The notes beneath the pieces were generated by a model that made no database searches, was not told where the DNA came from, and saw only the letters and a list, made by a program, of their open reading frames with translations. A DNA stretch of 64,000 bases from Thermoanaerobacterium butyriciformans (lineage in GTDB: Bacteria; Bacillota; Thermoanaerobacteria; Thermoanaerobacterales; Thermoanaerobacteraceae): contig NZ_JAGGLT010000007.1 of the NCBI RefSeq assembly GCF_017874545.1, positions 33,580-97,579 on the forward strand, read 5' to 3'. The translations under genes and the position numbers were made by a program. This document shows positions 1 to 8,688 of this stretch, piece after piece. Within the stretch, counting starts at the first letter, position 1. Every line of letters begins with the position of its first letter.

Positions 1-1127
1 ACTAATGCTGCTCCACCTCTTAAATCCTTTGCTAAAACATTTGTCCCCGTCAACTTTTCGACACCTTTTACTACTGCAATACGACCATCCACTTTTATAT
101 CTGCTCCCATTCTTACCAGTTCCTCTGTGTACTTAAACCTATTGTCAAATATAGTCTCTGTAATTATTGATGTCCCATCTGCCGTCGACAAGAGAGAAAC
201 CATTTGTGCCTGTAAATCAGTTGGAAATCCAGGATATGGAAGAGTAATTATCATGTCAACTGCTTTTGTTCTTTCACACGGTTCTAACTTTATAAAGTCA
301 TTGCCGGATATTATCTTAAATCCACATTCATTAAGTTTAGACAAAAGTGAGTCTATATGTCTTTTTACAACATTTGTGAGAACTACTTCTCCTTTTGTGA
401 TAGCAGATGCAATAAGATACGTTCCAGCTACTATTCTATCAGGTATTATCGTATATTCGGTGTCATGTAATTCTTTAACACCACGTATAACAATCGTATT
501 AGTACCTGCACCAGTAATCTTAGCACCCATAGAATTTAAAAAGTTTTGAAGATCCTCTATCTCTGGCTCTTTTGCCGCATTTCCTATCACAGTCGTCCCA
601 TCTGCCATAGACGCTGCCAGCATAATGTTTTCTGTAGCACCAACGCTGGGCAAATCCAAATGTATCTCACTGCCACTTATTGAAGAACATTTACAGTTAA
701 TATAACCATATGATTCATCTATAGATATACCTAGCTTTCTTAAGCTTTTTAAATGCAAATCAATCGGCCTATGTCCGATATCGCATCCACCTGGAAAACT
801 TATCTGTGCAGTATTATTTCTTGCTACTAAAGCTCCCATCAAAAAAATTGATGACCTCATAGCTCTCATAAGCTTATTAGGGATGTGATAATCTATAACG
901 CCGCTGGAATCAACGATAATATCTGAATCATTAAATTCCACAGTACAGCCTAAATGCCTCAATATTTCTATCATAGAATGCACATCTTTTAGTTTAGGAC
1001 ATGAATGTAAAACACTTACACCTTTGTTCAATAATGTTGCAGCAAGTATCGGCAATACAGAATTCTTTGCACCATTTATCCGTAATTCACCTTTTAATCT
1101 ATTTCCTCCTTCAATTACATATTTCAT
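1..1127 (-). CDS. murA: UDP-N-acetylglucosamine 1-carboxyvinyltransferase (MurA), 3' end cut by window edge
   Basis: First committed step of peptidoglycan synthesis: transfers enolpyruvate from PEP to UDP-GlcNAc in the cytoplasm. The reading frame is open from ATG 1127 to the window edge (about 375 codons of the usual 415-420), so the C-terminus is missing. It starts MKYVIEGGNRLKGELRINGA and carries the catalytic-cysteine loop PGGCDIGHRPID, typical of MurA. The start is supported by AGGAGGTGATAAA just upstream. An ATG five bases upstream (1132) is out of frame and hits TGA at once. It is the last visible gene of the dcw cluster, downstream of murG in the same direction. Firmicutes often have two murA paralogs; this is the cluster-linked one. 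Confidence 0.95.
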   Translation of the reverse strand, partial: MKYVIEGGNRLKGELRINGAKNSVLPILAATLLNKGVSVLHSCPKLKDVHSMIEILRHLGCTVEFNDSDIIVDSSGVIDYHIPNKLMRAMRSSIFLMGALVARNNTAQISFPGGCDIGHRPIDLHLKSLRKLGISIDESYGYINCKCSSISGSEIHLDLPSVGATENIMLAASMADGTTVIGNAAKEPEIEDLQNFLNSMGAKITGAGTNTIVIRGVKELHDTEYTIIPDRIVAGTYLIASAITKGEVVLTNVVKRHIDSLLSKLNECGFKIISGNDFIKLEPCERTKAVDMIITLPYPGFPTDLQAQMVSLLSTADGTSIITETIFDNRFKYTEELVRMGADIKVDGRIAVVKGVEKLTGTNVLAKDLRGGAAL

Positions 1128-1198
1128 CCCATTTTATCACCTCCTGTTAAGCTGTACACTTCATAATATGCATCCTAGCTACAGGAGGTTACAACAGC

Positions 1199-2293
1199 TT
1201 ATTTTAAGTCATTAATCAGCCTGTATATTTCCTTTGTAGCATCAACTTTTGAAAGCTTTTTTGCATTTGATTTCATCCTTTCTAACACAACTGGATCTTT
1301 TAAGATTGATGATATTTTGTCATATAAAATATCTCCATTTAATTCTCTCTCAAGAATAACTAATGCAGCACCATTCTTTTCAAGAACTCTTGCATTGTAT
1401 TCTTGATGGTTATGTGTAACATTTGGGGAAGGTATCAAAATTGATGCTGTTGATGTTGCCAATAGCTCAGCAAGTGTTATAGCACCGGCTCTGCACACCA
1501 TTATATCCGCAACTGCATACACATCACCCATATCATAACAATATGGAATTATCTTAATATTCTTTCCTATTTTTATATCGTAATCTTTAATCATTTTTAT
1601 TACAGTATCATATTGATTTTTTCCCGTTATCATAAGTATTTGAAAATCATCATCTGCACGCTTTATTAATTCAACCATATATTGGTTTATTTTAGCAGCA
1701 CCTCTACTACCTCCAACTGAAACTACCACTTTTTTGCCCAGCTCTAACCCAAGTTTCTTAAGGGCTTGCACTTTATTAGCATTTAATATCTCCATCCTTA
1801 TAGGATTTCCAGTTACATAAACATTGTCTTTATCTCGAAAATATTTTTTTGAATCAGCAAAAGCAGTTGCAATAATGTCTACAAACCTTGAAAGTATCCT
1901 GTTTGTAAGCCCAGGAAAGGCATTTTGTTCGTGTATCAATGTTGGTATATGCTTAAGAGCTGCAATCATTACAACAGGTCCACAAACATATCCTCCTGTT
2001 CCAATTACAATATCTGGCTTGTATTCATCGATTATCTTCTTTGCATCTATTAAGCCATCAAAAGCAATTTTAACTGTCTTTAAAGTGTCTAATGATAATT
2101 TTCTTTTAAAGCCTTTCACTCTTATAGTTTTAAGCTTATATCCTGATTTCGGCACTAACTCTTTTTCAAGTCCTTTCTCTGTTCCAACAAATAATATTTC
2201 TGCGTCATTTTCATTTCTTTTAATTTCATCTGCAATTGCTACTGCTGGATAAATATGTCCACCGGTGCCTCCGCCTGTCAGCAAATATCTCAT
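1199..2293 (-). CDS. murG: MurG, lipid II-forming GlcNAc transferase
   Basis: Adds GlcNAc from UDP-GlcNAc to undecaprenyl-PP-MurNAc-pentapeptide (lipid I) to make lipid II at the inner membrane face. 364 residues from the chosen start, the normal size. The N-terminal glycine-rich loop LLTGGGTGGHIYPA, the HEQNAFPG segment and the C-terminal GAITLAEL donor-site region are all present. I start it at ATG 2293 (MRYLLTGGG) because GGAGCTGATAAA lies right before it; an in-frame upstream ATG at 2320 would add nine residues overlapping ftsW. The ftsW stop is five bases upstream, so the two are tightly coupled. Confidence 0.95.
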   Translation of the reverse strand: MRYLLTGGGTGGHIYPAVAIADEIKRNENDAEILFVGTEKGLEKELVPKSGYKLKTIRVKGFKRKLSLDTLKTVKIAFDGLIDAKKIIDEYKPDIVIGTGGYVCGPVVMIAALKHIPTLIHEQNAFPGLTNRILSRFVDIIATAFADSKKYFRDKDNVYVTGNPIRMEILNANKVQALKKLGLELGKKVVVSVGGSRGAAKINQYMVELIKRADDDFQILMITGKNQYDTVIKMIKDYDIKIGKNIKIIPYCYDMGDVYAVADIMVCRAGAITLAELLATSTASILIPSPNVTHNHQEYNARVLEKNGAALVILERELNGDILYDKISSILKDPVVLERMKSNAKKLSKVDATKEIYRLINDLK

Positions 2294-2297
2294 TTTA

Positions 2298-3404
2298 TCA
2301 GCTCCTATCCATGTTTGCATAGCGTGAAATATTAAGCAATATGCCCATTGCTGCCATCATAAATACTGTCGATGTTCCACCGTAGCTTATAAACGGCAGG
2401 GACACACCTGTAGCAGGCATTGATGAAGTGACAACTGCAACATTTATTAAAGTTTGAACACCGATTACAGCTATTATCCCAGTAGCAGTTAGACATCCAA
2501 AGACATCTGGCGCTTTTGCTGCAACCCTAAGCCCCCTTATTATGAGATACAAAAACAAAAGCAATATTGAAGCTGTCCCTATAAGCCCAAGTTCTTCTCC
2601 TATTATTGAAAAAATAAAATCATTTTGCGGCATAGGCAAATACATAAATTTCTGACGGCTTCGACCTAAACCAACTCCAAAAAGTCCTCCAGAACCTAAC
2701 GCATACAACGACTGCACAATCTGATATCCATGCTCTTTTATGTCTTGCCACGGATTTAAAAATGTAAACACCCTCTGCCTAATGTATTTTACAGTAGTCA
2801 CCACAATCAGTGCTGCAGAACCTCCAAGCCCAAATAGTGTCACCATAAAAGATAATTTTGCACCAGCTACAAACAAAATAATTAAAGATATAATAAATAT
2901 CGTTCCTGCCGTGCTAAAATTAGGCTCTTTCATTATTAGTAAAAAGAAAATCCCAGCGATGAAAAGTACCGGCACCACTCCCTTTTTAAAACTTTTTGCA
3001 TAACTTGGGTTTTTGTCAAAATATTTCGCGAAAAATAATATTATCGCATATTTTGCGATTTCTGATGGTTGAAGTGTAAATCCACCTATTTCAATCCATC
3101 TCGTTGAGTTGTACCTTGTGCTTCCTACACCAGGTAGCAATATAACTATCAACAAAATTATCGACAATATTAATAAAACACCAGACAATTTCTTCAAATT
3201 ATGATAATCAAAATTCATCATAAAAGTCATGGCAAAAAAACCTATTATAGCCCATAGAAGTTGTCTTTTTAAAAAATAGAAAGAATCATGATACTGATAG
3301 TAAGCATTGGCAGAACTTGCGCTAAACACCATTACAACTCCTATCGAAACAAGGACTAAAACAGATATCAATATGTTGTAATCAACGGGATACTTCCTAT
3401 TCAC
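2298..3404 (-). CDS. ftsW: SEDS-family peptidoglycan glycosyltransferase FtsW/SpoVE
   Basis: Polytopic membrane protein (368 residues, about ten hydrophobic segments) of the SEDS family, which polymerises lipid II with a class B penicillin-binding protein. It has the family pattern: YNSTRWIEIGGFTLQPSE in the large loop and PATGVSLPFISYGGTS near the C-terminus. In spore formers the copy in this position is often called spoVE; division FtsW and sporulation SpoVE cannot be separated from sequence alone. The start is GTG 3404 after a GGGGGT ribosome site. It sits between murD (7 bases) and murG. Confidence 0.9.
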   Translation of the reverse strand: MNRKYPVDYNILISVLVLVSIGVVMVFSASSANAYYQYHDSFYFLKRQLLWAIIGFFAMTFMMNFDYHNLKKLSGVLLILSIILLIVILLPGVGSTRYNSTRWIEIGGFTLQPSEIAKYAIILFFAKYFDKNPSYAKSFKKGVVPVLFIAGIFFLLIMKEPNFSTAGTIFIISLIILFVAGAKLSFMVTLFGLGGSAALIVVTTVKYIRQRVFTFLNPWQDIKEHGYQIVQSLYALGSGGLFGVGLGRSRQKFMYLPMPQNDFIFSIIGEELGLIGTASILLLFLYLIIRGLRVAAKAPDVFGCLTATGIIAVIGVQTLINVAVVTSSMPATGVSLPFISYGGTSTVFMMAAMGILLNISRYANMDRS

Positions 3405-3411
3405 TATAGTA

Positions 3412-4776
3412 CTACCCCCTCAAAGAATTTACCGTATCCTTAAAGAGTTTACCTCTCTCCTCAAAGTTTTTGAACATATCCCAACTGGCACATGCAGGCG
3501 ACAAGAGCACATTATCACCAGGCATAGACATCTTATAAGCAGCATAAACAGCATCATCTAGACTATTGACTATAGTTATATCTTCTCTAGAAAAACCATT
3601 TTTAACAGCAGACTGATATATTAAATCTTTCGTTTCGCCAAGCAATATTAATTTGCGCACACGCCCACTGAAAGATTTGGTAAACTCATCAAAGCTTACA
3701 CCTTTGTCGTATCCACCAGCTATAAGAATGATAGGTCCTTTCATGGCTTCTATAGCTTTCATAGCTGCGTCTGGATTAGTACCCTTTGAATCATTGTAGT
3801 ATTTGACATCATTTATGCTTCTTACAAATTCTATTCTGTGCTCTACACCTTTGAATGTTTTTAATGTTGTGTTTATGATATTAACATCAATACCTGCTAA
3901 AAATGCCATCGTTGATGCAACCATTGCATTTTCCACATTGTGATTTCCAGGAATATATATGTCATCAATATCTATGATGGTATTCTTCACATCATTTATA
4001 GATATGACAATCTTTCCATCTTCAATGTAAGTCCCTTGATTTAAAACTTTAACACTACTAAATGGAAACACCTTGCACTTTGCCTTCTCAAACAATGAAG
4101 ACATGTTTTTGTCATCACAATTTAAAACAGTATATTCATTAAAACTTTGATTTTCAAAAATACGACCTTTTATGTTTACATAATTTTCAAGTGTTTTATG
4201 TCTATTAAGGTGATCTGGAGTAATATTTATAATAGCACTGATTACAGGCTTAAACTCTTTTATAGTCTCCAATTGGAAACTGCTTATCTCAGCAACGATG
4301 ACATCTTCGCTGTTAGCATTTACTGCTGCTTCAACAAGTGGATAACCTATATTTCCAGCCACATATGTCCTAATCCCAGAATTCTTAAAAATTTCCCCCA
4401 ACAGCGATGTGGTAGTTGTTTTTCCATTTGTTCCCGTAATAGCATATATAGGAGCTTTTGATAATCTATATGCAAACTCCACTTCACCTATTACTTCAAT
4501 ACCTTTTGATTTTGCTAGTGCAACTATCTCTGAATCAATTGGAATTCCAGGGCTTACAATTACCATTTCTGCACCATCTAAAAGTTCATCTGTAACACCT
4601 TCAAAACAAAATGCTATACAACTATCTTTAAATTCGCTTATATCATCTTTAAGCTCTTCTTTTGATTTCGAATCATATACAAATATCTTTGCCCCAAACA
4701 TTGTTAAAACTTTGCACAATGATTTTCCACTTAGCCCAAATCCTGCTACAATTACTTTTTTGCCTTTTAGATCCAT
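3412..4776 (-). CDS. murD: UDP-N-acetylmuramoyl-L-alanine--D-glutamate ligase (MurD)
   Basis: Cytoplasmic Mur ligase adding D-Glu to UDP-MurNAc-L-Ala. 454 residues, full length. N-terminal Rossmann-like glycine motif VIVAGFGLSGKS, then the ATP-binding P-loop ITGTNGKTTTTSLLGE near residue 115, and the Mur ligase signature YYNDSKGTNPDA. Start ATG 4776 follows an AGGAGGAAAAA ribosome site. Part of the minus-strand dcw run; a 53-base gap separates it from mraY. Confidence 0.95.
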   Translation of the reverse strand: MDLKGKKVIVAGFGLSGKSLCKVLTMFGAKIFVYDSKSKEELKDDISEFKDSCIAFCFEGVTDELLDGAEMVIVSPGIPIDSEIVALAKSKGIEVIGEVEFAYRLSKAPIYAITGTNGKTTTTSLLGEIFKNSGIRTYVAGNIGYPLVEAAVNANSEDVIVAEISSFQLETIKEFKPVISAIINITPDHLNRHKTLENYVNIKGRIFENQSFNEYTVLNCDDKNMSSLFEKAKCKVFPFSSVKVLNQGTYIEDGKIVISINDVKNTIIDIDDIYIPGNHNVENAMVASTMAFLAGIDVNIINTTLKTFKGVEHRIEFVRSINDVKYYNDSKGTNPDAAMKAIEAMKGPIILIAGGYDKGVSFDEFTKSFSGRVRKLILLGETKDLIYQSAVKNGFSREDITIVNSLDDAVYAAYKMSMPGDNVLLSPACASWDMFKNFEERGKLFKDTVNSLRG

Positions 4777-4829
4777 TTTTTCCTCCTAAATCACTTATAT
4801 TTTCTCAAACATTTCTTTTATCATAAAAA

Positions 4830-5780
4830 TCAACTGATGCCATAAAATGCTAGAAAAACAGCGATTAAAGTCACAATCCAAAATACAAATACAACCTTTG
4901 TCTCAGACCACCCAGAAAGCTCAAAATGATGATGAAGTGGACTCATCTTGAATACCCTTTTCCCTGTAAGTCTAAAATATATAACTTGAATTATTACAGA
5001 CAGAGCCTCAACAACATATATAATTCCAACAAGTATCAAAATCACTGGTAACTTTGTCAGTGTTGCAAGTGTGGCTACAGCTCCACCAATGGCCAATGAG
5101 CCCGTATCCCCCATGAATACTTCTGCAGGATATCTATTAAACTTCAAAAAGCCTAAAAGTGCACCTGTTATGGCAGCACCAAACACAGTTAATGATGTAT
5201 TGTTCATAAAAAATCCTATCAATGTAAAAAAAGCAGTAACCATAAATGAAACACCTGTTGCAAGGCCATCTAATCCATCAGTCAAATTCACACTGTTGAC
5301 AGTACCTACAGCCACAAACATAATAAACGGTATGTAATAATATCCTAAATTAATTTCTTTCTTTAGAAATGGAACTATTACATCTGTGCCTACTAAATCC
5401 CTAGAAAAGTAAGCAAGTATTATCGCCAGAGCAAATTGACCTAAAAGTTTCTGGCGAGCAGTAAGACCCAATGATCTTTTATAGCGAACTTTAATATAAT
5501 CATCCAAAAAGCCAATCAAACCATATCCGAGAGTGATTAAGATTGCCAATGCCATATACTTATCCCATTTTGAAAATACCAAATCCGCAATCAACAGGGA
5601 AATGATTATAATTATTCCGCCCATTGTAGGTGTTCCGGCTTTTTTAAGATGTGTCTTAGGGCCATCACTCCTTACACTCTGTCCAAATTTAAGCTTCGAA
5701 AGCCAAGGTATTACTATAGGTCCCAACAAGACACAAATTAAAAAAGATATTACTGTTGCAAATACCATCTTTTGAATCAT
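4830..5780 (-). CDS. mraY: Phospho-N-acetylmuramoyl-pentapeptide transferase (MraY)
   Basis: Integral membrane enzyme that makes lipid I by moving phospho-MurNAc-pentapeptide onto undecaprenyl phosphate. 316 residues with about ten transmembrane segments. Hallmarks: GTPTMGG near the N-terminus, FLDDYIK, NLTDGLDGLA (catalytic aspartates), VFMGDTGSLA and the histidine-rich MSPLHHHFEL near the C-terminus. Its start overlaps the murF stop by four bases, which points to translational coupling. Confidence 0.96.
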   Translation of the reverse strand: MIQKMVFATVISFLICVLLGPIVIPWLSKLKFGQSVRSDGPKTHLKKAGTPTMGGIIIIISLLIADLVFSKWDKYMALAILITLGYGLIGFLDDYIKVRYKRSLGLTARQKLLGQFALAIILAYFSRDLVGTDVIVPFLKKEINLGYYYIPFIMFVAVGTVNSVNLTDGLDGLATGVSFMVTAFFTLIGFFMNNTSLTVFGAAITGALLGFLKFNRYPAEVFMGDTGSLAIGGAVATLATLTKLPVILILVGIIYVVEALSVIIQVIYFRLTGKRVFKMSPLHHHFELSGWSETKVVFVFWIVTLIAVFLAFYGIS

Positions 5781-7150
5781 TTATTAGCACTCTCCTGTAG
5801 AAATTTCACGATTTCCTCCATTTTCATTCCTCTAGATCCTTTTATCAAAAAAACATCATTGTCATTCTTTATCTCTTTTATCAACTCAATAGCTTCAACA
5901 TTATTTTTGCACATCATTACATTTTTTGCATCCATACCGTTTTTTATTGCTCCTTCAGCTATTTTAGATGCAAAATCTCCAACCGTTATAAGTACATCTA
6001 TATCTTCATCTTTTACATGTTTTCCTACTTCTTCATGAGCTAAATCAGAGTAATCTCCAAGCTCTAACATGTTACCAAGAACAGCTATTTTTCTTCTATC
6101 TTTGTACCCTTTCAAAACTGATAAAGCAGCCTTCATAGATGCCGGATTTGCATTATATGCATCATTTATTATTTTTAATCCTGAAACATCTATGATATTT
6201 AGCCTCATGGCGCTTGGTTGGAAATTAGCCAGTGCTTTTCTCATATCTTCTTTATTGACACCAAATTTAATTCCTATACAAATTGCCGCTAAAGAATTAT
6301 ATACATTGTGTTTTCCAGGCACATTTAGTTCAATATCCATTGTATATCCGTCAATTATGACTTTATATTTTATCGATTCCTCTTTTAAGACTATATCAAA
6401 AGCTTTTACATCTCCATTATCTATGCCATACGTAATGTATTGAGGGCCTTTTTTATCTGTCAATTTTACAAGCATATCGTCATCTGCATTAAGTATAACT
6501 GTACATCCTTCTTTAAAATCTTCCACTAGCTCAGACTTTGCCTTTAATATATTTTCACGAGAACCCAATTTTTCAATGTGGGCAACACCGATATTTGTGT
6601 ACACTGCAATATTAGGCTCAGCTATGTTTTTAAGTCTCCTAATTTCTCCAAAACCGCTCATTCCCATTTCAACAACAGCCATGTCATGGTCTTTATTTAA
6701 CCTGAATATAGTCAGAGGCAATCCTATCTCATTATTAAAGTTTCCCTTAGTCTTTAAAACATTGTATTTCATAGACAAAACATCGTATATCATGTCTTTT
6801 GTAGTAGTTTTTCCGCTGCTTCCTGTAACAGCTATAAAAGGTATTTGAAATTTTTCACGATAATATTTTGCAATCTTGTGTAAAGCCTCTTTTGTATTAT
6901 CAACAAAAATTACTGGCTTATTGTACCTGCCAACATTATTTACTGATTCTGAAAGTGAAGCAGAACCTATTTTAAGGGCATCTTCAACAAACATTTCACC
7001 ATTAAAATTTTCACCTTTAAGCGGTATAAAAAGCTCACCTTCTTTTATTGTCCTAGAATCTGTACTTATGCCACTTATAGTCGAATTTATGTCTCCTGAT
7101 AGTAATTTTCCACCTGTAGCATCAATTATTTCTTTTAAACTTAAAATCAA
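5777..7150 (-). CDS. murF: UDP-N-acetylmuramoyl-tripeptide--D-alanyl-D-alanine ligase (MurF)
   Basis: Last cytoplasmic Mur ligase: adds D-Ala-D-Ala to the tripeptide precursor. 457 residues. It shows the N-terminal Mur domain, a P-loop VTGSSGKTTTKDMI around residue 110 and the NDAYNANPASM signature. Both ends overlap neighbours by four bases (murE before, mraY after), so it is embedded in one operon. Confidence 0.95.
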   Translation of the reverse strand: MILSLKEIIDATGGKLLSGDINSTISGISTDSRTIKEGELFIPLKGENFNGEMFVEDALKIGSASLSESVNNVGRYNKPVIFVDNTKEALHKIAKYYREKFQIPFIAVTGSSGKTTTKDMIYDVLSMKYNVLKTKGNFNNEIGLPLTIFRLNKDHDMAVVEMGMSGFGEIRRLKNIAEPNIAVYTNIGVAHIEKLGSRENILKAKSELVEDFKEGCTVILNADDDMLVKLTDKKGPQYITYGIDNGDVKAFDIVLKEESIKYKVIIDGYTMDIELNVPGKHNVYNSLAAICIGIKFGVNKEDMRKALANFQPSAMRLNIIDVSGLKIINDAYNANPASMKAALSVLKGYKDRRKIAVLGNMLELGDYSDLAHEEVGKHVKDEDIDVLITVGDFASKIAEGAIKNGMDAKNVMMCKNNVEAIELIKEIKNDNDVFLIKGSRGMKMEEIVKFLQESANK

Positions 7151-8601
7151 CTTTTTTCATCTCCGTCTAATATCTCTTTTACTATCTCTCTTTCATCAAA
7201 ATCTATAACACCATCTTTTAAAACTTGATACGTTTCATGGCCTTTACCTGCCAGAATAACAATGTCATTATCTTTTGCTGTAGATAAAGCATATTTTATT
7301 GCTTCTCTTCTGTTTTCAACAATCTTGTAAGGACATTTTGTATTTTTTATCCCTGCTTCAATTTCACTTATTATCTCCATAGGGTCTTCTGACCTTGGAT
7401 TATCTGATGTTATAATGACAAAATCTGCATATCTCCCTGCCACTTCACCCATTTTTGGTCTTTTACCTTTATCTCTGTCGCCACCGCAGCCAAATAATAA
7501 TATCTTCCTTCCTGTATCGTACTCATCAAATGCTTTCATTAAATTTTCTAAACCGTCAGGTGTATGAGCATAATCAATCACTACATTGTAAGGGGCATCT
7601 ATGTCAAGAACTTCAAACCTTCCTTTTATTTTAACATCTTTCAACGCCATTCTTACAGTCTGAAGCGGTATTCCCAGTATAAACGCCACAGCTATTGCTG
7701 CCAGCGAATTGTACACACTAAATAAACCGGGAATTTTTAAAGATATATCGCTTTTTATATCCTCTATTTGAACAGTATATTTTACACCTTTTATGCCATT
7801 TTTTATGTCTTTCGCCATTATGTAAGCATAATCTTTTATGCCGTATGTTACAACTTTGGCATTTGAGTTTTCTATTATTAATGAAGAATAATCATCATCA
7901 ATATTAATTACACACGCTGTCTTTGCCATTTTAAAAAGTTTGGATTTTGCATTTGCGTAGTCTTCCATTGTCTTATGAAAGTCTAAATGGTCTTGTGTCA
8001 AGTTTGTAAAAACAGCAATATCAAAGTCGCACTCATCTACCCTGTTTAATGCCAATGAATGTGATGAAACTTCCATCACTACATACTTAACACCTTCATC
8101 TACCATCAGTCTAAGATACCTTTGTAAATCTAAAGATTCGGGGGTTGTTCTCTCTGTTGGATAGACTTTATCGCCTATCATATTTTGTATTGTACCTATT
8201 AAACCTACCTTGTTGTTTTGGCTTTCTAGTATAGATTTTATCATGTATGTGACAGAAGTCTTACCATTTGTACCTGTTACACCTATCAAAAAAAGCTGCT
8301 TTGATGGATCACCATAATAATTAGATGCAATCTTTGCTAATGACTTCCTAGTGTTTTCAACTTTTATCACCGTAATATCTTTATCAATACTGATTTCGCT
8401 ATCTACCAGAACAGCTACTGCCCCTCTTTCTACAGCATCACATATGTAATCTGCACCATCAGATTTAAATCCTTTTATTGCTACAAACATAGAACCTTCT
8501 TTTGATTTTCTCGAATCGTAACATATACCCCTTATGTCCACATCGACGTTGCCTTTTACAATTGTATATTCAATATCTTTCAATATATCTGCAAGTCTCA
8601 T
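7147..8601 (-). CDS. murE: UDP-N-acetylmuramoyl-tripeptide synthetase (MurE), probably meso-diaminopimelate-adding
   Basis: Adds the third stem-peptide residue to UDP-MurNAc-L-Ala-D-Glu. 484 residues with P-loop GVTGTNGKTSVTYMI near residue 110 and the ligase motif DYAHTPDGLENL. The motif SDNPRSEDP carries the DNPR tetrapeptide that marks meso-diaminopimelate-specific MurE in characterised enzymes, so an A1-gamma peptidoglycan is inferred. Start ATG 8601 follows AGGAGGC. The 87 bases before it hold a strong hairpin. Confidence 0.95.
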   Translation of the reverse strand: MRLADILKDIEYTIVKGNVDVDIRGICYDSRKSKEGSMFVAIKGFKSDGADYICDAVERGAVAVLVDSEISIDKDITVIKVENTRKSLAKIASNYYGDPSKQLFLIGVTGTNGKTSVTYMIKSILESQNNKVGLIGTIQNMIGDKVYPTERTTPESLDLQRYLRLMVDEGVKYVVMEVSSHSLALNRVDECDFDIAVFTNLTQDHLDFHKTMEDYANAKSKLFKMAKTACVINIDDDYSSLIIENSNAKVVTYGIKDYAYIMAKDIKNGIKGVKYTVQIEDIKSDISLKIPGLFSVYNSLAAIAVAFILGIPLQTVRMALKDVKIKGRFEVLDIDAPYNVVIDYAHTPDGLENLMKAFDEYDTGRKILLFGCGGDRDKGKRPKMGEVAGRYADFVIITSDNPRSEDPMEIISEIEAGIKNTKCPYKIVENRREAIKYALSTAKDNDIVILAGKGHETYQVLKDGVIDFDEREIVKEILDGDEKS

Positions 8602-8637
8602 AATAGGCCTCCTATTCCATTATATACATTAATAGTA

Positions 8638-8684
8638 TAGCACAATTATGCAGTTTGCATATATTAAAAACTGCATATTGTGCT
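8638..8684 (-). terminator. Hairpin between spoVD and murE, possible partial terminator
   Basis: GCACAAT-TATGCAGTTT pairs with AAAACTGCATATTGTGC around an AT-rich loop: about 16 pairs with one bulged base. It lies just after the spoVD stop. No long U tract follows on the minus strand, so it may act as a transcript-processing hairpin or attenuator rather than a full terminator. A TATAAT-like box follows about 30 bases downstream and could restart transcription for murE. Confidence 0.5.
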
Positions 8685-8688
8685 TGAA

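Noticed and set aside
127..549. Plus-strand open frame inside murA
   Set aside because: Antisense shadow of a well-conserved coding sequence; the many others across the dcw genes were dropped for the same reason.
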